Origin: Dugong dugon
Lineage: Eukaryota; Chordata; Mammalia; Sirenia; Dugongidae
Assembly (NCBI GenBank): GCA_030035585.1
Contig: CM057464.1
Location: forward strand, 28,227,465 to 28,291,464
DNA length: 64,000 nucleotides
Direction of reading: 5' to 3'
Shown: positions 22,328 to 34,330 of the stretch, one piece after another
How the letters are laid out: each line of letters begins with the position of its first letter
Numbering within the stretch: the first letter of the stretch is position 1
Program-made: the position numbers and the translations under genes
The notes under the pieces: generated by a model
Database searches by the model: none
Told to the model about the DNA's origin: nothing
Seen by the model: the letters and a program-made list of their open reading frames with translations, nothing else

Positions 22328-23257
22328 TATTCACTAACTAGATAGTAGAAAAGAATTATCTTAGGTAAAGGGAAGGACAACAAACACTACAGGGGAATTT
22401 AGCACAACTGGACTAAACCAAACCTAAGAAGTTTCCTGAATACCACCAAACACTTCGAGGGACAGAGTAGCAGGGGTGGGGGTTTGAAGACCATTGTTTC
22501 AGGGGACATCTAGGTCATTGGCATAACAAAGTTTATTAAGAAAATGTTCCGCATTACACTTTGGTGAGTGGCGTCTTGGGTCTTAAAAGCTAGCGAGCGG
22601 CCATCTAAGATGCATCAATTTGTTCCAACCCACCTGGAGCAAAGGAGAATGAAGAACACCAAAGACACAAGGAAAATATTAGCCCAAGAGACAGAAACAG
22701 CCATATAAACCAGAGACTTCATCAGCCTGAAACCAGAAGAACTAGATGGTGCCCGTACCACCAATGACCACCCTGACAGGGAACACAACAGAGAGTCCCT
22801 GATGGAGCAGGACAAAAGTGGGATACAGAACTCAAATTCTAATAAAAAGACCAGACTTAATGGTTTGATTGAGACTGGAGGGACCCCAGAAGACATAGCC
22901 TCTGGACTCTCTGTTAATCCAAAACTAAAATCATTCCCGAGGCCAACTCTCTGACAAAGATTAGACTGGACTATAAGACATAAAATGATACTCATTAAGA
23001 GTGTGCTTATAGTTCAAGTAGATACATGAGACTAAATGGGCAGCTCCTGTCCAGAGGCAAAATGAGAAGGCAGAGAGGATCAGGAGCTGGTTGAATGGAC
23101 ACGGGAAATCCAGGGTGGATAGGAGGAGTGTACAGTCACAGTATAGTGAGAGCAACTAGGGTCACATAACAATGTATGCATGAATTTTTGTATGAGAGAC
23201 TAACTTGAATTGTAAACTTTCACTTAAAGCACAACAACAACAAAAAGACTTGAAAAA

Positions 23258-24754
23258 CTAAGTAAAACAGAGACAATCGTCAATCCTGGAACCCAAGCAT
23301 CAAACGAAGAGATAAATCAACCAAGCACTGAATGGAATAAGAAACTGACAAAGAACAGAGAGCGAGAATAGTTATAAGCAGAGGTCCCCTATCAGCTAAC
23401 GCAGCACAGATCCACCATCATGGGCTCCTGTTGGAGAGCAGTGGACAGGGAGTATGGGAAAGCAGATTCCTGGAGCTCCTAGCAGGAGACAGAGCACCCG
23501 GGAACCAGTGAGACATGCTTTCCCATCCCCCACCATGCCTCCTCTTGCTCGGCATTTACTGCTTCCCAGTGGGCCAATTCCCAGCTCCCCAGAGGGCAGA
23601 TTCCTGGCTTTCTGACAGGTCCATTCTTGGCTTGCTGGAGGGCTAATACGCTGCTTCCCAACAGGCTGATCCACTGCTTCCCAGCTGGCCACGACCATGG
23701 CACTGGAGGCGCTGGTTCCATGCCTCAAAGATTCACCCCACCCACACCGGCTGGCTTCCTCACTGTCGTTTCTTTGTTGCTGATGTTGCTTTTCTCGGCC
23801 TCTTTTGGTTTCTTCTCTGCCTCTCACCTCCTCCCCCTCCTTTCTCTTGAAGACCTGACTCAGTGTGCCATCTTTGCTTCCTCCTGACAGGCTATGAAGT
23901 GCCGTTAGGCTGGCAAACAGCTTCCCCGGTCTGCAGTGCCAAACTGGTGGGATCCCTGAGGGATTTTTTTCTCTTTTTTTTTTTTTTCCTCTTTCTTTTT
24001 TCCTTTTATTTTTTTTCATTTCTTGGTTTCTCATCTGTTTCTACTTACCTTCTTTTCCTGTCTCCCGAATACCTGGTTCTGTGTATCGTCTCCACCCCTT
24101 TTGGCTGGTCTGTATTGCGCAGCTTGGGAGCCACTTACCTGGTCTGTACAGCCAAGCTGGTGGGATCCCTGGGCATTTTTTTTTAAATTTTTTATTTATT
24201 CATTTTTAAACTTTGTTTGCCTTCATTTCTCGGTTTCCTGTCTCTCCACTCCAATGGCAGGCTCCCTCAGCACTTTTTTCTTTTTGCTCCTGTTTCTCTC
24301 TCCTCTCTCTTCTTTTCCATACGGAACCTAGCTCCATGTATCACAACCTCCCCTCCCCCTCCCTCCTGTCTGTCTACACCATGTGCTGAACATTTCACTC
24401 TCGAGCAGCATAAGCATGGCCTACTGGAACCTGCCCTACACTGACCCCCAGCTCTCCTTGTTGGCCTCAGCACATGCCACAAATAACCCATCCCAGCCCT
24501 TCCCCTTAAGCTGGAACCGCCTTGCTGCACCATAGCTGAGTGACTGGCCCTGCCTATTGGACAAGGAGATGAAATATACTGTGTCTACGATGAGCAAACA
24601 ACAAAGAATGTATAGCCCGCCTGCTCAGACATAACTAAATAAAACAAAAAAGTAGGATGAAGCAAACAAATCTAAAATCAATAAACAAAGAAAATAACTA
24701 CTGAATGTCCCGAAGACAGCGACAATATCAAAACATATAAAAAAACAGGACAGC
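23258..24754 (+). promoter_or_regulatory. L1-B 5' UTR (outer copy)
   Basis: Pyrimidine-rich leader of about 1.5 kb with T-runs near 23970-24015 and C/T blocks to 24360. It is collinear with 44630-46531 and 62220-63745. It has one copy of the unit that is tandemly duplicated at 44884-45449. The long reverse-strand frame at 23396-24034 comes from composition and is not preserved in the sister copies. Confidence 0.75.
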
Positions 24755-25762
24755 GTGGTTCCAGTAGACATCCAAAATAAAACACCAGCTGACTTTCCAG
24801 TAGAAGAAAAGGCAGTAGAACTACCTGACAGGGAATTCAAATCTCTAATATTCAGAGCTATCCAAGAGTTGAAGCAAAAAAGCAGACAAAAATGAGGAAA
24901 AAATAGACATATCCATGGAAAAGGCAGACAAATTCATGGAAAATATAGACCAAAAAATGGAAGAATTCAGGAAAATAATGCAGGAACAAAACGCCACAAT
25001 AAATTCGCATCTAGAAATCATAAAAAAACAATTAGAAATCTAAAAGATAAAGAACAAGATTTCAGAAATAGTGTCATAGAAGGGCTGAGGAACAGGTTAG
25101 AAACAATGGAAGACAGGATCAGCGAAGCTAAGACAAACACTTGGATACAATTTTGTTTGAGGAAAAATCAGAAAAAAGAATGAAGAAAAATGAAGAAACC
25201 CTGAGAATCACGTGGGATACAATCAAAAGCAAAAATCTTCAAGTGATCGGAGTTCCAGAATTGGGGGTGAAAATGGAAAACACAGAGAGGATCACTGAAG
25301 AACTGCTGACAGAAAACTTCCCTAATATCATGAAAGATGAAAAGCTGACCATTCAAGAAGTTCAACGAACTCCATTTAGGATAGGCTCCAAAAGAATATC
25401 GCCAAGGCATATCATAATCACACTCACTAAAACCAAAGACAAAGAAAGAATCCTGAGAGCAGCTCAAGAAAAATGAAATGTCATATACAGAGGGAAAACA
25501 GTAAGACTAAGCTCTGTTTACTTGGCAGAAACTATGCAGGCAAGAAGGCAGCGAGATGACATGTATAAAACCTTGGAAGAAAAAAGTCACCAACCAAGAA
25601 TAATATATCCTGCAAAACTCTCATTCCAATATGATGGTGAAATTAGGACATTACCAGATAAACAGAAAGGGAATATGTAAAAACCAAACAAACTTACAAG
25701 AATTATCAAAGGGAGTCCTTCAGTTTGAAAACAAACAACATCAGATGACAGCCTGAATCTAG
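24755..25762 (+). pseudogene. L1-B ORF1, start codon lost, broken
   Basis: Collinear with the ORF1 that starts ATG-GTT-CCA at 63746; here the start has become GTG (24755). A Lys/Glu-rich coiled coil lies at about 24870-25090. The RRM follows (25141-25476 is open for 111 codons, including IKSKNLQVIGVPE, the ORF1 RRM entry), then the C-terminal domain (RRQRDDMYKTLEE). It ends at TAG 25760-25762. At least two frame breaks. Confidence 0.85.
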
Positions 25763-26175
25763 GACACAGGATTGCACCAGCCAGATACCAACCTAGGAAA
25801 TGAACTCTCAAGGACTATACAAAACCAAAGGATTTACAACAGGGAACCAGAGAAGTTAATCTGGAAATGACAGAACAATAAAAGAGGGAATAAACGGTGC
25901 AGGTATAGAATTTTCTAATGGAGAGGAAGGCAAGGCGATACCAAGAAATGAGAGACTGGTTCAAACCTAGGAAGATACGGAAAATTTTAGGGCAACCACA
26001 AAGAAAGTTAACAAAACTACTCATCAAAATAAAGAAGAAAAACAAAGTCTCAGTGAAAACAAAATCTACAAAAACAAAACAAATGAAAATAAATCCACAA
26101 ACAAATGGAATTCAGCACAGGAGAGTAAGATGAACAAAGAAATCATCAGCACCACACAAAAAAAAGCACTACAAA

Positions 26176-29100
26176 ATGACAACAATAAATTCACACCTAT
26201 CAATAATTACACTGCACATAAATGGCCTAAATGCACCCATAAAGAGACAGAGAGTGACAGAATGGATTAAAAAACAGGATCCATCAATATGCTGCCTAAA
26301 ACAGACTCACCTTAGAAACAAAGACATAAATTTATTAAAAATCAAAGGATGAAAAAAATACCTCAAGCAAACAACCAACAAAAGAAGAGCAGGAGTGGCA
26401 ATACTAATCTCAGATAAAATAGACTTTAAAACAAAATCCACTATAAAAGACAAAGGCCCTATATCATGAGTAAAGGGACAATCCACCATGAAGACATAAC
26501 CATAATAAATATCTACACACCCAATGTCAGGGCTCCAAAATACATAAAACAAACTTTAACAGCACTGAAAAGAGAAATTGACAGTTCCACTGTAAATAGT
26601 AGGAGACTTCAACACACCACTCTCAGTAAAGGATAAAACATCTAGAAAGAAACTCAACAAAGATAACAGACGATCTAAAGGCCACAATCAGCCAACTTGA
26701 ACTCACAGACATATACAGAACACTCCACCCAATGGCTGCAAAGTACACATTCTTTTCCAATGCACATGGAACATTCTCCAGAATAGACCACATCTTAGGC
26801 CACAAAGCAACCCTCAACAAAATCCAAAATATTGAGATAATACAAAGTATCTTCTCTGATCAAAATGCCATCAAAGTAGAAATTAACAACAGGAATAGCA
26901 AGGAAAAGAAATCAATTACATGGAAACTAAATAACATGCTGCTTAAAAACCACTGGGTAATAGAAAAAATCAAAGATGGAATAAAAAAATTCCTAGAATC
27001 AAAAGAGAATGAAAATACAACATACAAAACCTTTGGGAAGCAGCAAAGGCAGTGCTCAGAGGTCAATTTACAGTAACAGATGCACACATCAAAAGAGAAG
27101 AAAGGGATACAATCAAAACGTTAGCTACACAACTTGAACAAATAGAAAGAGAACAGCAAAGAAGCCCAAAGCCACCAGAAGAAAGGAAATAATAAAGATA
27201 TGAGCAGAAATAAAAGAAATATAGAATAGAAGACAACAGAAAGAATCAACAAAACCAAAAGTTGGTTATTTGAAAAGGACCAACAATATCGACAAACCAC
27301 TGGCCAAACTGACAAAAGAAAAAACGGAGAGGATGCAAATAACCCAAATAAGAAATGAAATAGGAGACATTAGAACAGATCCAACTGAAATAAAAAGGAT
27401 AACAGAGTATTATGAAAAACTATACTCCAACAAATTTGAAAACCTAGAGGAAATGTACAAATTCCTAGAAACACACTACCTACCCAAACTTACATAAACT
27501 GAAGGTGAAAACCTGAAAAGACCCATAAGAAGAGAAGAGATTAAAAGGTAATAAACAAAACTCCCAACAAAAAAGAAGTGCTGGCCCAGATGGCTTCACT
27601 GGAGAATTCTACCAAACATTCAAAGAAGAGCTTACACCAGTACTACTCAAACTATTTCAGAACATAGAAAAGGAAAGGATACTTCCAAATTCATTCTATT
27701 AAGCCAGCATAACCCTGATAAAAAATCCAGGCAAAGATGCCACAAAAAAAGAAAACTACAGAGCAATATCGTGCATGAATATAGATGCAAAAATTCTCAA
27801 CAAAATTCTAGCCAATAGAATTCAGAATCATATAAAAAAAATACACTATAACCAAGTAGGATTCATACCAGGTATGCAAGTATGGTTCAACCTTAGAAAA
27901 TCAATCAACGTAATCCACCACATAAATAAAAGGAAATACAAGCATCACATGATCATCTCAATCAACACAGTAAAGGCATCTGACAAAGTCCAACACCCAT
28001 TCCTGATAAAAACTCTCAATAAAATGGGTATAGAAAGGAAATTTCTCAACATAATAAAGGGCATCTATACAGAACCAACAGTCAGGATTGTTCTTAATGG
28101 AGAGAGGCTGAAAACCTTCCCCTTGAGAACAGGAAGAAGAGAAGGATGTCCTTTATCACCATTCCTATTTAACGTTGTGCTGGACATCCTAGCTACAGCA
28201 ATAAGACAAGAAAAAAAAAATAGACCATCCAAATTGGTAAGGAAGGAGTAAAACCGTTCCTATTTGCAGATGATATGATACTACATATAGAAACCCAAAA
28301 GACTCCACAAGAAAACTACTGGAACTAACAGAAAGATTCAGCAGAGTAGCAAGATACAAGATAAAAATAGAAAAATCAGTTGGATTCCCATACACCAATA
28401 AAGAGAACGATGAAAAAGAAATCAGGAAAACAATACCATTTATAATAGTCCCTAAAAAAATAAAATACTTAGGAATAAATCTACCCAGGGATGTAAAAGA
28501 CCTATACAAAGAAAACTACAAAACACTACTGCAAGAAACCAAAAGAGATCTACATAAATGGAAAAACATACCATGCTCATGTTTAGGTAGATCAACATTG
28601 TGAAAATGACAACTTTACCCAAAGCAGTCTACAAACACAATGCAATCCCGATCCAAATACCAACAACATTTTTTAAAGAGATGACAAAAATAATGATTAA
28701 CTTTATATGGAAACGGAAAAGGCCCAGATAAGTAAAGCATTATTGAAGAAGAAGAATAAAGTCGGAGGACTTGCACTAGCTGACCTCAGAAACTTCTATA
28801 CAGCTGTGGTAGTCAAAACAGCCTGGTACTCATACTATGACAGATACATTGACCAATGGAACAGAATCAAGAATCCAGATGTAAATCCATCCACATATGG
28901 TCACCTGATCTTCGACAAAGGTCCAAAGTCCATCAAATGGGGAAAAAAATCTTTTTTAAAAAATGGTGCTGGCCAAATTGGATGTCCATACACAAAAACT
29001 AATTCAAAATGGATCAAAGACCTAAGTTTAAAACCAAAAACTATAAAGGTCATAGAAGAAAAAATAGGATCAACACTAGAGACCTTAATATATGGCATTA

Positions 29101-29985
29101 ACAGGATACAAACCATAACTAACAACATACAAATTCCAGAAGATAAGCTAGATAACTGGTATCTTTTAAAAATTAAAACACTTATGCTCATGAAAAGACT
29201 TCACCAAATGAGTAAAAACAGAACCTACAGACTGGGAAAAAATTTTTACCTATTACAAATCCGACAAAAGTCTAATCTCTAAAATCTACAGGAAAATCCA
29301 ACACCTCTATGACAAAAAGACAAATAATCCAATTAAAAAATGGGCAAAGGAAATGAACAGGCACTTCACCAAAGAAGACATTCAAGTGGCTAACAGACAC
29401 ATGAGGAAATACTCGTGATCACTAGCCTTAGAGAAATGCAAATCAAAACCACAATGAGATACCATCTCACCCCGGCATTACTGGCACAAATTAAAAAAAA
29501 CGAAAAACAAGAAATGTTGGACAGGCTAAAGAGATTGGAACTCTTATGCACTGCTGGTGGGAATGCAAAATGGTACAACCATTTTGGAAAACGATATGGT
29601 GCTTCCTCAGAAAGCCAGAAATAGAAATACCATATGATCCAGCAATCCCACTCCTAGGAATATATCCTAGAGAAATAACAGCCATCACACGAATAGACAT
29701 ATACACACCCATGTTCACTGTAGCATTGTTCACAATAGCAAAAAGATGGAAACAACCTAGATGCCCATCAACAAATGAATGGATAAACAAACTGTGGTAC
29801 ATACACACAATGGAGTACTACGCAATGACAAAGAATAATGATGAATCTGCAAAGCATCTCACAAGATGGATGAATCTGGAGGGCATTATGCTGAGTGAAG
29901 TAAGTCAATCACAAAGGACAAATATTGTATGAGATCACCACTATAAAAACTCATGAAAAGGTTTACACACAAAAAGAAACAATCT
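26176..29985 (+). pseudogene. L1-B ORF2 (outer copy), broken
   Basis: Starts at an ATG followed by TINSHLSIITLHINGLNAPI. Endonuclease to about 26900; RT with FADD at 28263-28274; C-terminal part 29546-29932 with the CWWECK cysteine zone and [20 protein letters not shown]. The longest frames are 27775-28251, 28707-29282 and 29546-29932. Stops and shifts are scattered evenly, the pattern of neutral decay. Confidence 0.9.
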
Positions 29986-29998
29986 TTGATGGTTCTGA

Positions 29999-30020
29999 GG
30001 GAGGGGAGGGGTGGGGGTGG
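29999..30020 (+). promoter_or_regulatory. G-quadruplex-type tract in the L1-B 3' UTR
   Basis: Four long G-runs separated by single A or T bases (ggg-a-gggg-a-gggg-t-ggggg), at the same 3' UTR position as in the other copies. Confidence 0.75.
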
Positions 30021-30878
30021 AAAAATACTAAACAGACAATAGATGAGTGGTAACTTTGGTGAAGGGCAAGACAGTATACTATACTGGGGAAGCTAACACA
30101 ACTTGTTCAGGGTAAGGCCATGGAAGCTCCATGGACAAATACAAACCCCCTTAGGGACTGAATTACTGGGCTGGGGGCAGTGGGGACCATGGTCTCAGGG
30201 AACATCTAGCTCAACTGGCATAATATAGTTTACAAAGAAAATGTTCTACATTCTACTTTGGTGAGTAGTATCTGGGGTCTTAAAAGCCTATGAGTGGCCA
30301 TCTAAGATACTCCACTGGTCTCATCCCTTCAGGAGCAAGGGAAAATGAAGAAAACTAAAGACACAAGGGAAAGATTAGTCCAAAGGACTAACAGACCACA
30401 GCTACCACGGCCAGACTGAGTCCAGTACAACCAGATGGTGCCTGGCTACCACCACTGACTGCTGTGACAGGGATCACAATAGAGGGTCCCAGAGAGAGCT
30501 GGAGAAAAATGTGGAACAAAATCCTAACTCAAAAAAAGACCAGACTTACTGGCCTGACGGAGACTGGAGAAACCCTGAGAGTATGGCCCTTAGACACACT
30601 TTTAGCCCAGTAATGAAGTCATTCTGGAAGTTCAGCTTTTAGCCAAAGATTAGACAGACTCATAGAACAAAAGGAGACTAAAGTGGCACACTACCCCAGG
30701 GGCAAGGACTAGAAGGCAAGAGGGGACAAGAAAGCTGGTAAAAGGGCATGGGGTTGTTAACCAATGTCATAAAACAATATATGTACTAACTGTTTAATAA
30801 GAAGCTAGTTTGTTCTGTAAATGTTCATCTAAAGTACATAATAAAAAAGAAAAAAGAAAAAAATACTGTAGTAGTTCA

Positions 30879-31330
30879 ATTTTTAAAGGCCAATTAAGAA
30901 TGTCAGAAACCTCAGCGAAAGTAATATTAAAGATTACTAGAGACTTTTAAAAAACTTTATCCCAAAGTATTACATGCTATTAAGGAATGTTATAAATTTT
31001 GTTTGGTGTGACGATGACCTTGTGGCCAGGCTGAAGAAAAGCCCTTAACTTTAGAGACAGCCTCTAAAATATAAGTGAATTAACAGGATTATTCAAATTT
31101 GCTTTAAAATACTCTAGTTTCTAAAAAAAAGAGTGTGGGAATGCGTGGAACAAAACTGGGGTAATGTTGATAATGGCTGAAAATAGGTGGTAGGTTTGTG
31201 GTGATTCATTACACTCTTTCCCATTCTATAGCCATTCATTATCTCCACTCAGGTATGTTTGAAATGTTGTATAATGAGAAGTGAATAAAATCAACAGCAA
31301 CAACAAAACAAGACAAAAGACAACTAAAAA
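30879..31330 (+). repeat. Old repeat 3' end, L1M-like
   Basis: Resembles an old L1 3' UTR ending in 'gaatgttgtataatgagaag'-like text (about 31262-31290) and a weak A-rich end. Moderately diverged, and the family is uncertain. The L1-B composite inserted at its left edge. Confidence 0.35.
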
Positions 31331-31537
31331 TTCAAGTGGAACAATTTCTGTAGGTCCATCCCACAATCTTATCTGCATTCTTTGGTGATTGTGAAAGATA
31401 CCAGTACAGTTGGATGACAACTTTTCAGTTTTAATTTTATGTTTGAATTATATTTTGATATCTCCCAATGATTTAAAAAAATTTTTTCCTACATTTATGT
31501 CCTGTCCCCAGATTTCTCATACCCATATACCTTTTAC

Positions 31538-31632
31538 CAGGTTAAGCATCTGGCTGCTAATGGAGAGGTTGGTGGTTCAAACTCACTTAGTGGCTACACT
31601 GGAGTAACACATGGTGATCTGCTCCTTTCAAG
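31538..31632 (+). repeat. AfroSINE left part, split by RTE
   Basis: 'caggttaagcatctggctgc', then 'gaggttggtggttcaaactc', then 'acatggtgatctgctccttt' is a SINE head and body. The matching right part is at 33087-33200. Confidence 0.75.
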
Positions 31633-31830
31633 ATATGCTGTCCTTGTTGTTAGGTGCCGACAAGTCAGTTCTGGCGTCATCCTCACAATCATTGCTATGT
31701 TTGAGCTCACTGTTGCAGCCGCTGTGTCAATCCATCTCGCTGAAGGTCTTCTTCTTTTTCACTGACACTCTACCAACCATGATGTTCTCCCCCAGGGACT
31801 GGTCCCTTCCAATAATATGTCCAAAGTGAG

Positions 31831-32397
31831 TGTGATTATTAAGGTTGTGTGTCAAATTGACTGGGCCATGATTCTCAGTGGTTTGGCAGTTATGATGTAG
31901 TCTGGCAGTCATATGATGATGTGATCACTTCCATGATGAGATTTGATATAATGTGATCACCTCCATGACAGGGTCTGCTGTGAGTAGCTAATCAGTTGAA
32001 AGGGAGTTTCCTTGGGAGTGTGTCCTGCATTGAATACAAGTGGACTTTCCGGCAAGGTTTTCAGGCTTTTGCTCACTCTGGATCCTGCAACTGGCTCCTG
32101 TTGGTCTGACCTCCGGTTCTTGGAAGCTAGCAGCTTACCTGACGTCTAGCCTGCCAATCTTGGGGTTCCATCAATCTTCCCAGCCTGTGAGCAAGATCCC
32201 TGCTGTCTGACCTACCAATCTTGGGTTCACCAGCCCTGCAGCTACGTGAATCAGGAGAGCCTATATCGTGACCCATGGGCTTCGGTTGTTCCAGCCTCTA
32301 CAACCTCGTGAGCCACTTCCTTGATATAAATCTCTCTCTCTGTGTATATTTGTACACTTTACTGGTTTTGCTTCTCTAGAGAACCCAACCTAAGACA
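31831..32397 (+). mobile_element. Solo LTR, ERVL/MLT2-like
   Basis: A 567-bp block with canonical TGT...ACA ends ('tgtgattattaaggttgtgt' and 'gagaacccaacctaagaca'). It interrupts the RTE and is flanked by a 5-bp duplication with one change (gtgag 31826-31830; gtaag 32398-32402). The internal text 'gtcaaattgactgggccatg' and 'cttctctagagaaccca' resembles MLT2/ERVL LTRs, which make 5-bp duplications. No internal retroviral genes are present; recombination between LTRs is the usual cause. Confidence 0.85.
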
Positions 32398-32649
32398 GTA
32401 AGTGACACAAAGTCTCACCATCCTTGCTTCTAAGGAGCGTTCTGGCCATCCTTTTTCCAAGATGGATGTTTGTTCTTCTGGCAGTTGATGGCATATTCAG
32501 TATTCTTTACCAACACCATAACTCAAATGCATCAAGTCTTCTTCAGTCTTCCTTATTGATTGTTCAACTTTCACATGCAGATGAGGCAACTAAAAATACT
32601 ATGGCTTCGGTCAGGTGGACCTTAGTTCTCAAAGTGACGTCTTTGCTTT

Positions 32650-32973
32650 TTAACACTTTAAAGAGGTCTTCTGCAGCAGATTTGCCTGATGCACTATGTC
32701 ATTTGATTTCTTGAGACCGCTGCTTTCATGGGTGTTGATTGTGGATCCAAGTAAAATGAAATTCTTGACAACTTTAATATTTTCTCCATATGTCATGATG
32801 TTGCTTATTGGTCCAGTTGTGAAGATTTTTGTTTTCTCCATGTTGAGGTGTAATCCATACCAAAGGCCGTAGTCTTTGATTTTCATCAGTAAGTGCTTTA
32901 AGTCCTCTTTACTTTCAGCAAGCAAGGCTGTGTCATCTGCATAACACAGATTGTTAATTATTCTTCTTCCCAT
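32650..32973 (-). pseudogene. RTE reverse transcriptase fragment
   Basis: Open for 107 codons on the - strand. It begins NNLCYADDTALLAES, with the catalytic YADD at 32932-32943, followed by KEDLKHLLMKIKDYG and NMEKTKIFTTGP, the RT palm/thumb order of RTE proteins. It is the best-preserved coding piece outside the L1s. The rest of the RT and the endonuclease are absent (5' truncation), so it cannot act alone. Confidence 0.85.
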
Positions 32974-33086
32974 CTGGAGGTCACGTTTTTAACATAGTCC
33001 AGTTTCTAGGATTATTTGCTCAGCATACAGATTGAATAAGGATGGTGAAAGGATACAACCTTGATGCACACCTTTACTGACTTTAA

Positions 33087-33200
33087 ACTACTGTAAAGAT
33101 TATAGGCTAGAAAACCCTATGGGACAGTTCTACTCTGCCACATGGGGTGGCTATGAATTGAAATCGACTGGACAGCACACAGTAACAACAACAACACACC
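33087..33200 (+). repeat. AfroSINE right part
   Basis: 'ctgtaaagattataggctag' to 'gaaatcgactggacagcaca' plus (aac)n. It completes the SINE begun at 31538. The following 33201-33365 is AT-rich, antisense-L1-like and diverged. Confidence 0.75.
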
Positions 33201-33365
33201 ATCTACCTAGATTCAACGGCTGTCAGTATCTTGCCAAATTTGCTTTACCTTGCTTCATATACTTCTTTTTTTTAAATAACTAAACCCTTTCAGTCATCAT
33301 GGCACTTTTACTCCATCTAGTTCCCCCCCTTCCTCTTGAGTTTTGTGTTTGTGTTATTTTGAGCT

Positions 33366-33489
33366 ACGGCTGCTAACCAAAAGGTTGGCAGTTCGAATAC
33401 ACCAGGCACTCCTTGGAAACCCTATGGAGCAGTTCTATTCTGTCCTATAGAGTCGCTATGAGTCAGAATTGACTTGATGGCAACGGGTT
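33366..33489 (+). repeat. AfroSINE, 5'-truncated
   Basis: Starts in the tRNA-like B-box area ('ggctgctaaccaaaaggttg') and keeps the full tail ('tcagaattgacttgatggca'). A second SINE begins 12 bases later. Confidence 0.88.
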
Positions 33490-33500
33490 ATACACTGGCT

Positions 33501-33705
33501 AAGGATCTTGGTGGCACAATGGTTAAGCACTAGGCTGCTAATTGAAAGGTCAGAAGTTCTAACCTACCCAGTGGCTCCACAGGAGAAAAGATCTGCCAAT
33601 CTGCTCCTGGAAAGATTACAGCCTAGGAAACCCTATGGGGCAGTTCTACTCTGCCACATTGGGTTGCTATGAGTCAGAATGGACTCTATGACACCTAACA
33701 ACAAC
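33501..33705 (+). repeat. AfroSINE with 11-bp target duplication
   Basis: Full-length copy flanked by perfect atacactggct at 33490-33500 and 33706-33716, inserted at the end of the preceding SINE. Confidence 0.95.
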
Positions 33706-33789
33706 ATACACTGGCTCCTTTTCCTAAAACATTCTTACACAGTCTTCTTAGAAAATAATTTTTCCTTAACTTTATGTCCATCTCTAGCT

Positions 33790-34125
33790 ACCACCATCTC
33801 TCTTTTTTTCATAGCCCATTTTCTCAAAAGAGAAATCCACACTCCCTGTCTCTACTCCCTACCTCCCAGTCAGTTCTCCATGGACTGCAAGCTGATTTCT
33901 GCCCTGTGTCACCTCAGCACCAGCCAGGACTTAGAAACCCAACACAGGCTTGGTTCCTGGTGGTGTCTTTTCTTCAGCCTCCTTCTGCTTGAAATCTGCC
34001 ATCTCCTGCAGCTGTCAGGGCATCACTCGTTTCTGACTCTCCTGCTTCTCCAGCCATTATTGCTCAGAATCCTTGGCCAACTCCCCTTTCTGCTTGCTTC
34101 TTGACATTCTAAAGTACTCAGTTTC
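33790..34125 (+). mobile_element. L2 LINE, reverse transcriptase remnant
   Basis: 'ttttctcaaaagagaaatcc', 'actccctgtctctactccct' and 'cctcagcaccagccagg' follow the L2 RT coding text (FLKR-IHTPCLYSLPPSQFS). The 141-codon + frame over this block shifts relative to L2 and is not a gene. Ancient. Confidence 0.5.
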
Positions 34126-34147
34126 CATCCTTTATCTCATACTAAGA

Positions 34148-34330
34148 AGTCTTGGGTGGAGCAATCAGTTAATTGCTTGACTACTAACTGAGAGGTTGGC
34201 AGTTCAAACTCACCGAGAGATGCCTTTGAAGAAAGGCCTGGTGATCTGCTTCCAAAAGGTCACAGCCTTGAAAACCCTATGGAGAACAGTTCTACTCTGC
34301 ACACTTGGGGTCACCATGAGTCAAAATTGA
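34148..34330 (+). repeat. AfroSINE, tail separated by an L1 insertion
   Basis: Head 'gtcttgggtggagcaatcag' and body up to 'tgagtcaaaattgactcagc'. The end of the tail ('caacagcaatgggtttggtt') is at about 34962-34983, after a 5'-truncated L1. Confidence 0.85.

Larger units (their letters stand above)
15667..23243 (+). mobile_element. Full-length L1-A inserted in the L1-B 5' UTR
   Basis: Near-complete L1 of about 7.6 kb with 5' UTR, ORF1, long spacer, ORF2, 3' UTR and an (aac)-rich tail. A 14-bp duplication with one mismatch (aaagacctgaaaaa 15653-15666; aaagacttgaaaaa 23244-23257) flanks it. The start 'ttgaagatggtggagtaatc' lacks about 10 bases seen at 36797, so it is almost full length. It is younger than the L1-B around it. 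Confidence 0.96.
15599..30861 (+). mobile_element. Full-length L1-B, split by an inserted L1-A
   Basis: Pieces 15599-15666 and 23258-30861 together form an L1 of about 7.7 kb: 5' UTR, ORF1, spacer, ORF2, 3' UTR and A-rich tail. The flanking 17-bp duplication with two mismatches (aatattgtagtaattca 15582-15598; aatactgtagtagttca 30862-30878) proves that both pieces belong to one insertion. The break falls in the first 70 bases of the 5' UTR, where other L1-B copies read continuously 'gcaaagatccgaaaaactaa'. Numerous frame disruptions show that it is inactive. Confidence 0.95.
31636..33085 (-). mobile_element. RTE-clade LINE, antisense, split by an LTR
   Basis: Reversed RTE: the left edge 'ttgttgttaggtgccgacaa' is the reversed 3' tail. 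The text 'cgctgaaggtcttcttcttt' and 'gactggtcccttccaataat' is the reverse of the segments at 1-372. Upstream lies the RT domain (32650-32973). The element is 5'-truncated near 33085 and interrupted at 31831-32397 by an LTR. Confidence 0.85.

Noticed and set aside
23396..24034. 212-codon reverse-strand frame in the L1-B leader
   Set aside because: It lies in pyrimidine-rich DNA whose complement is Lys/Arg/Glu/Gly-rich by composition, and it is not kept in the sister leaders. Human L1 has a small antisense ORF0, but no shared start or motif was found here.
32650..32973. RT frame as a domesticated gene
   Set aside because: It is collinear with a 5'-truncated, LTR-interrupted RTE; nothing indicates selection on the frame.
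33679..34104. 141-codon + strand frame
   Set aside because: Starts inside a SINE tail and then crosses L2-derived text out of a consistent frame; no initiation context or domain throughout.
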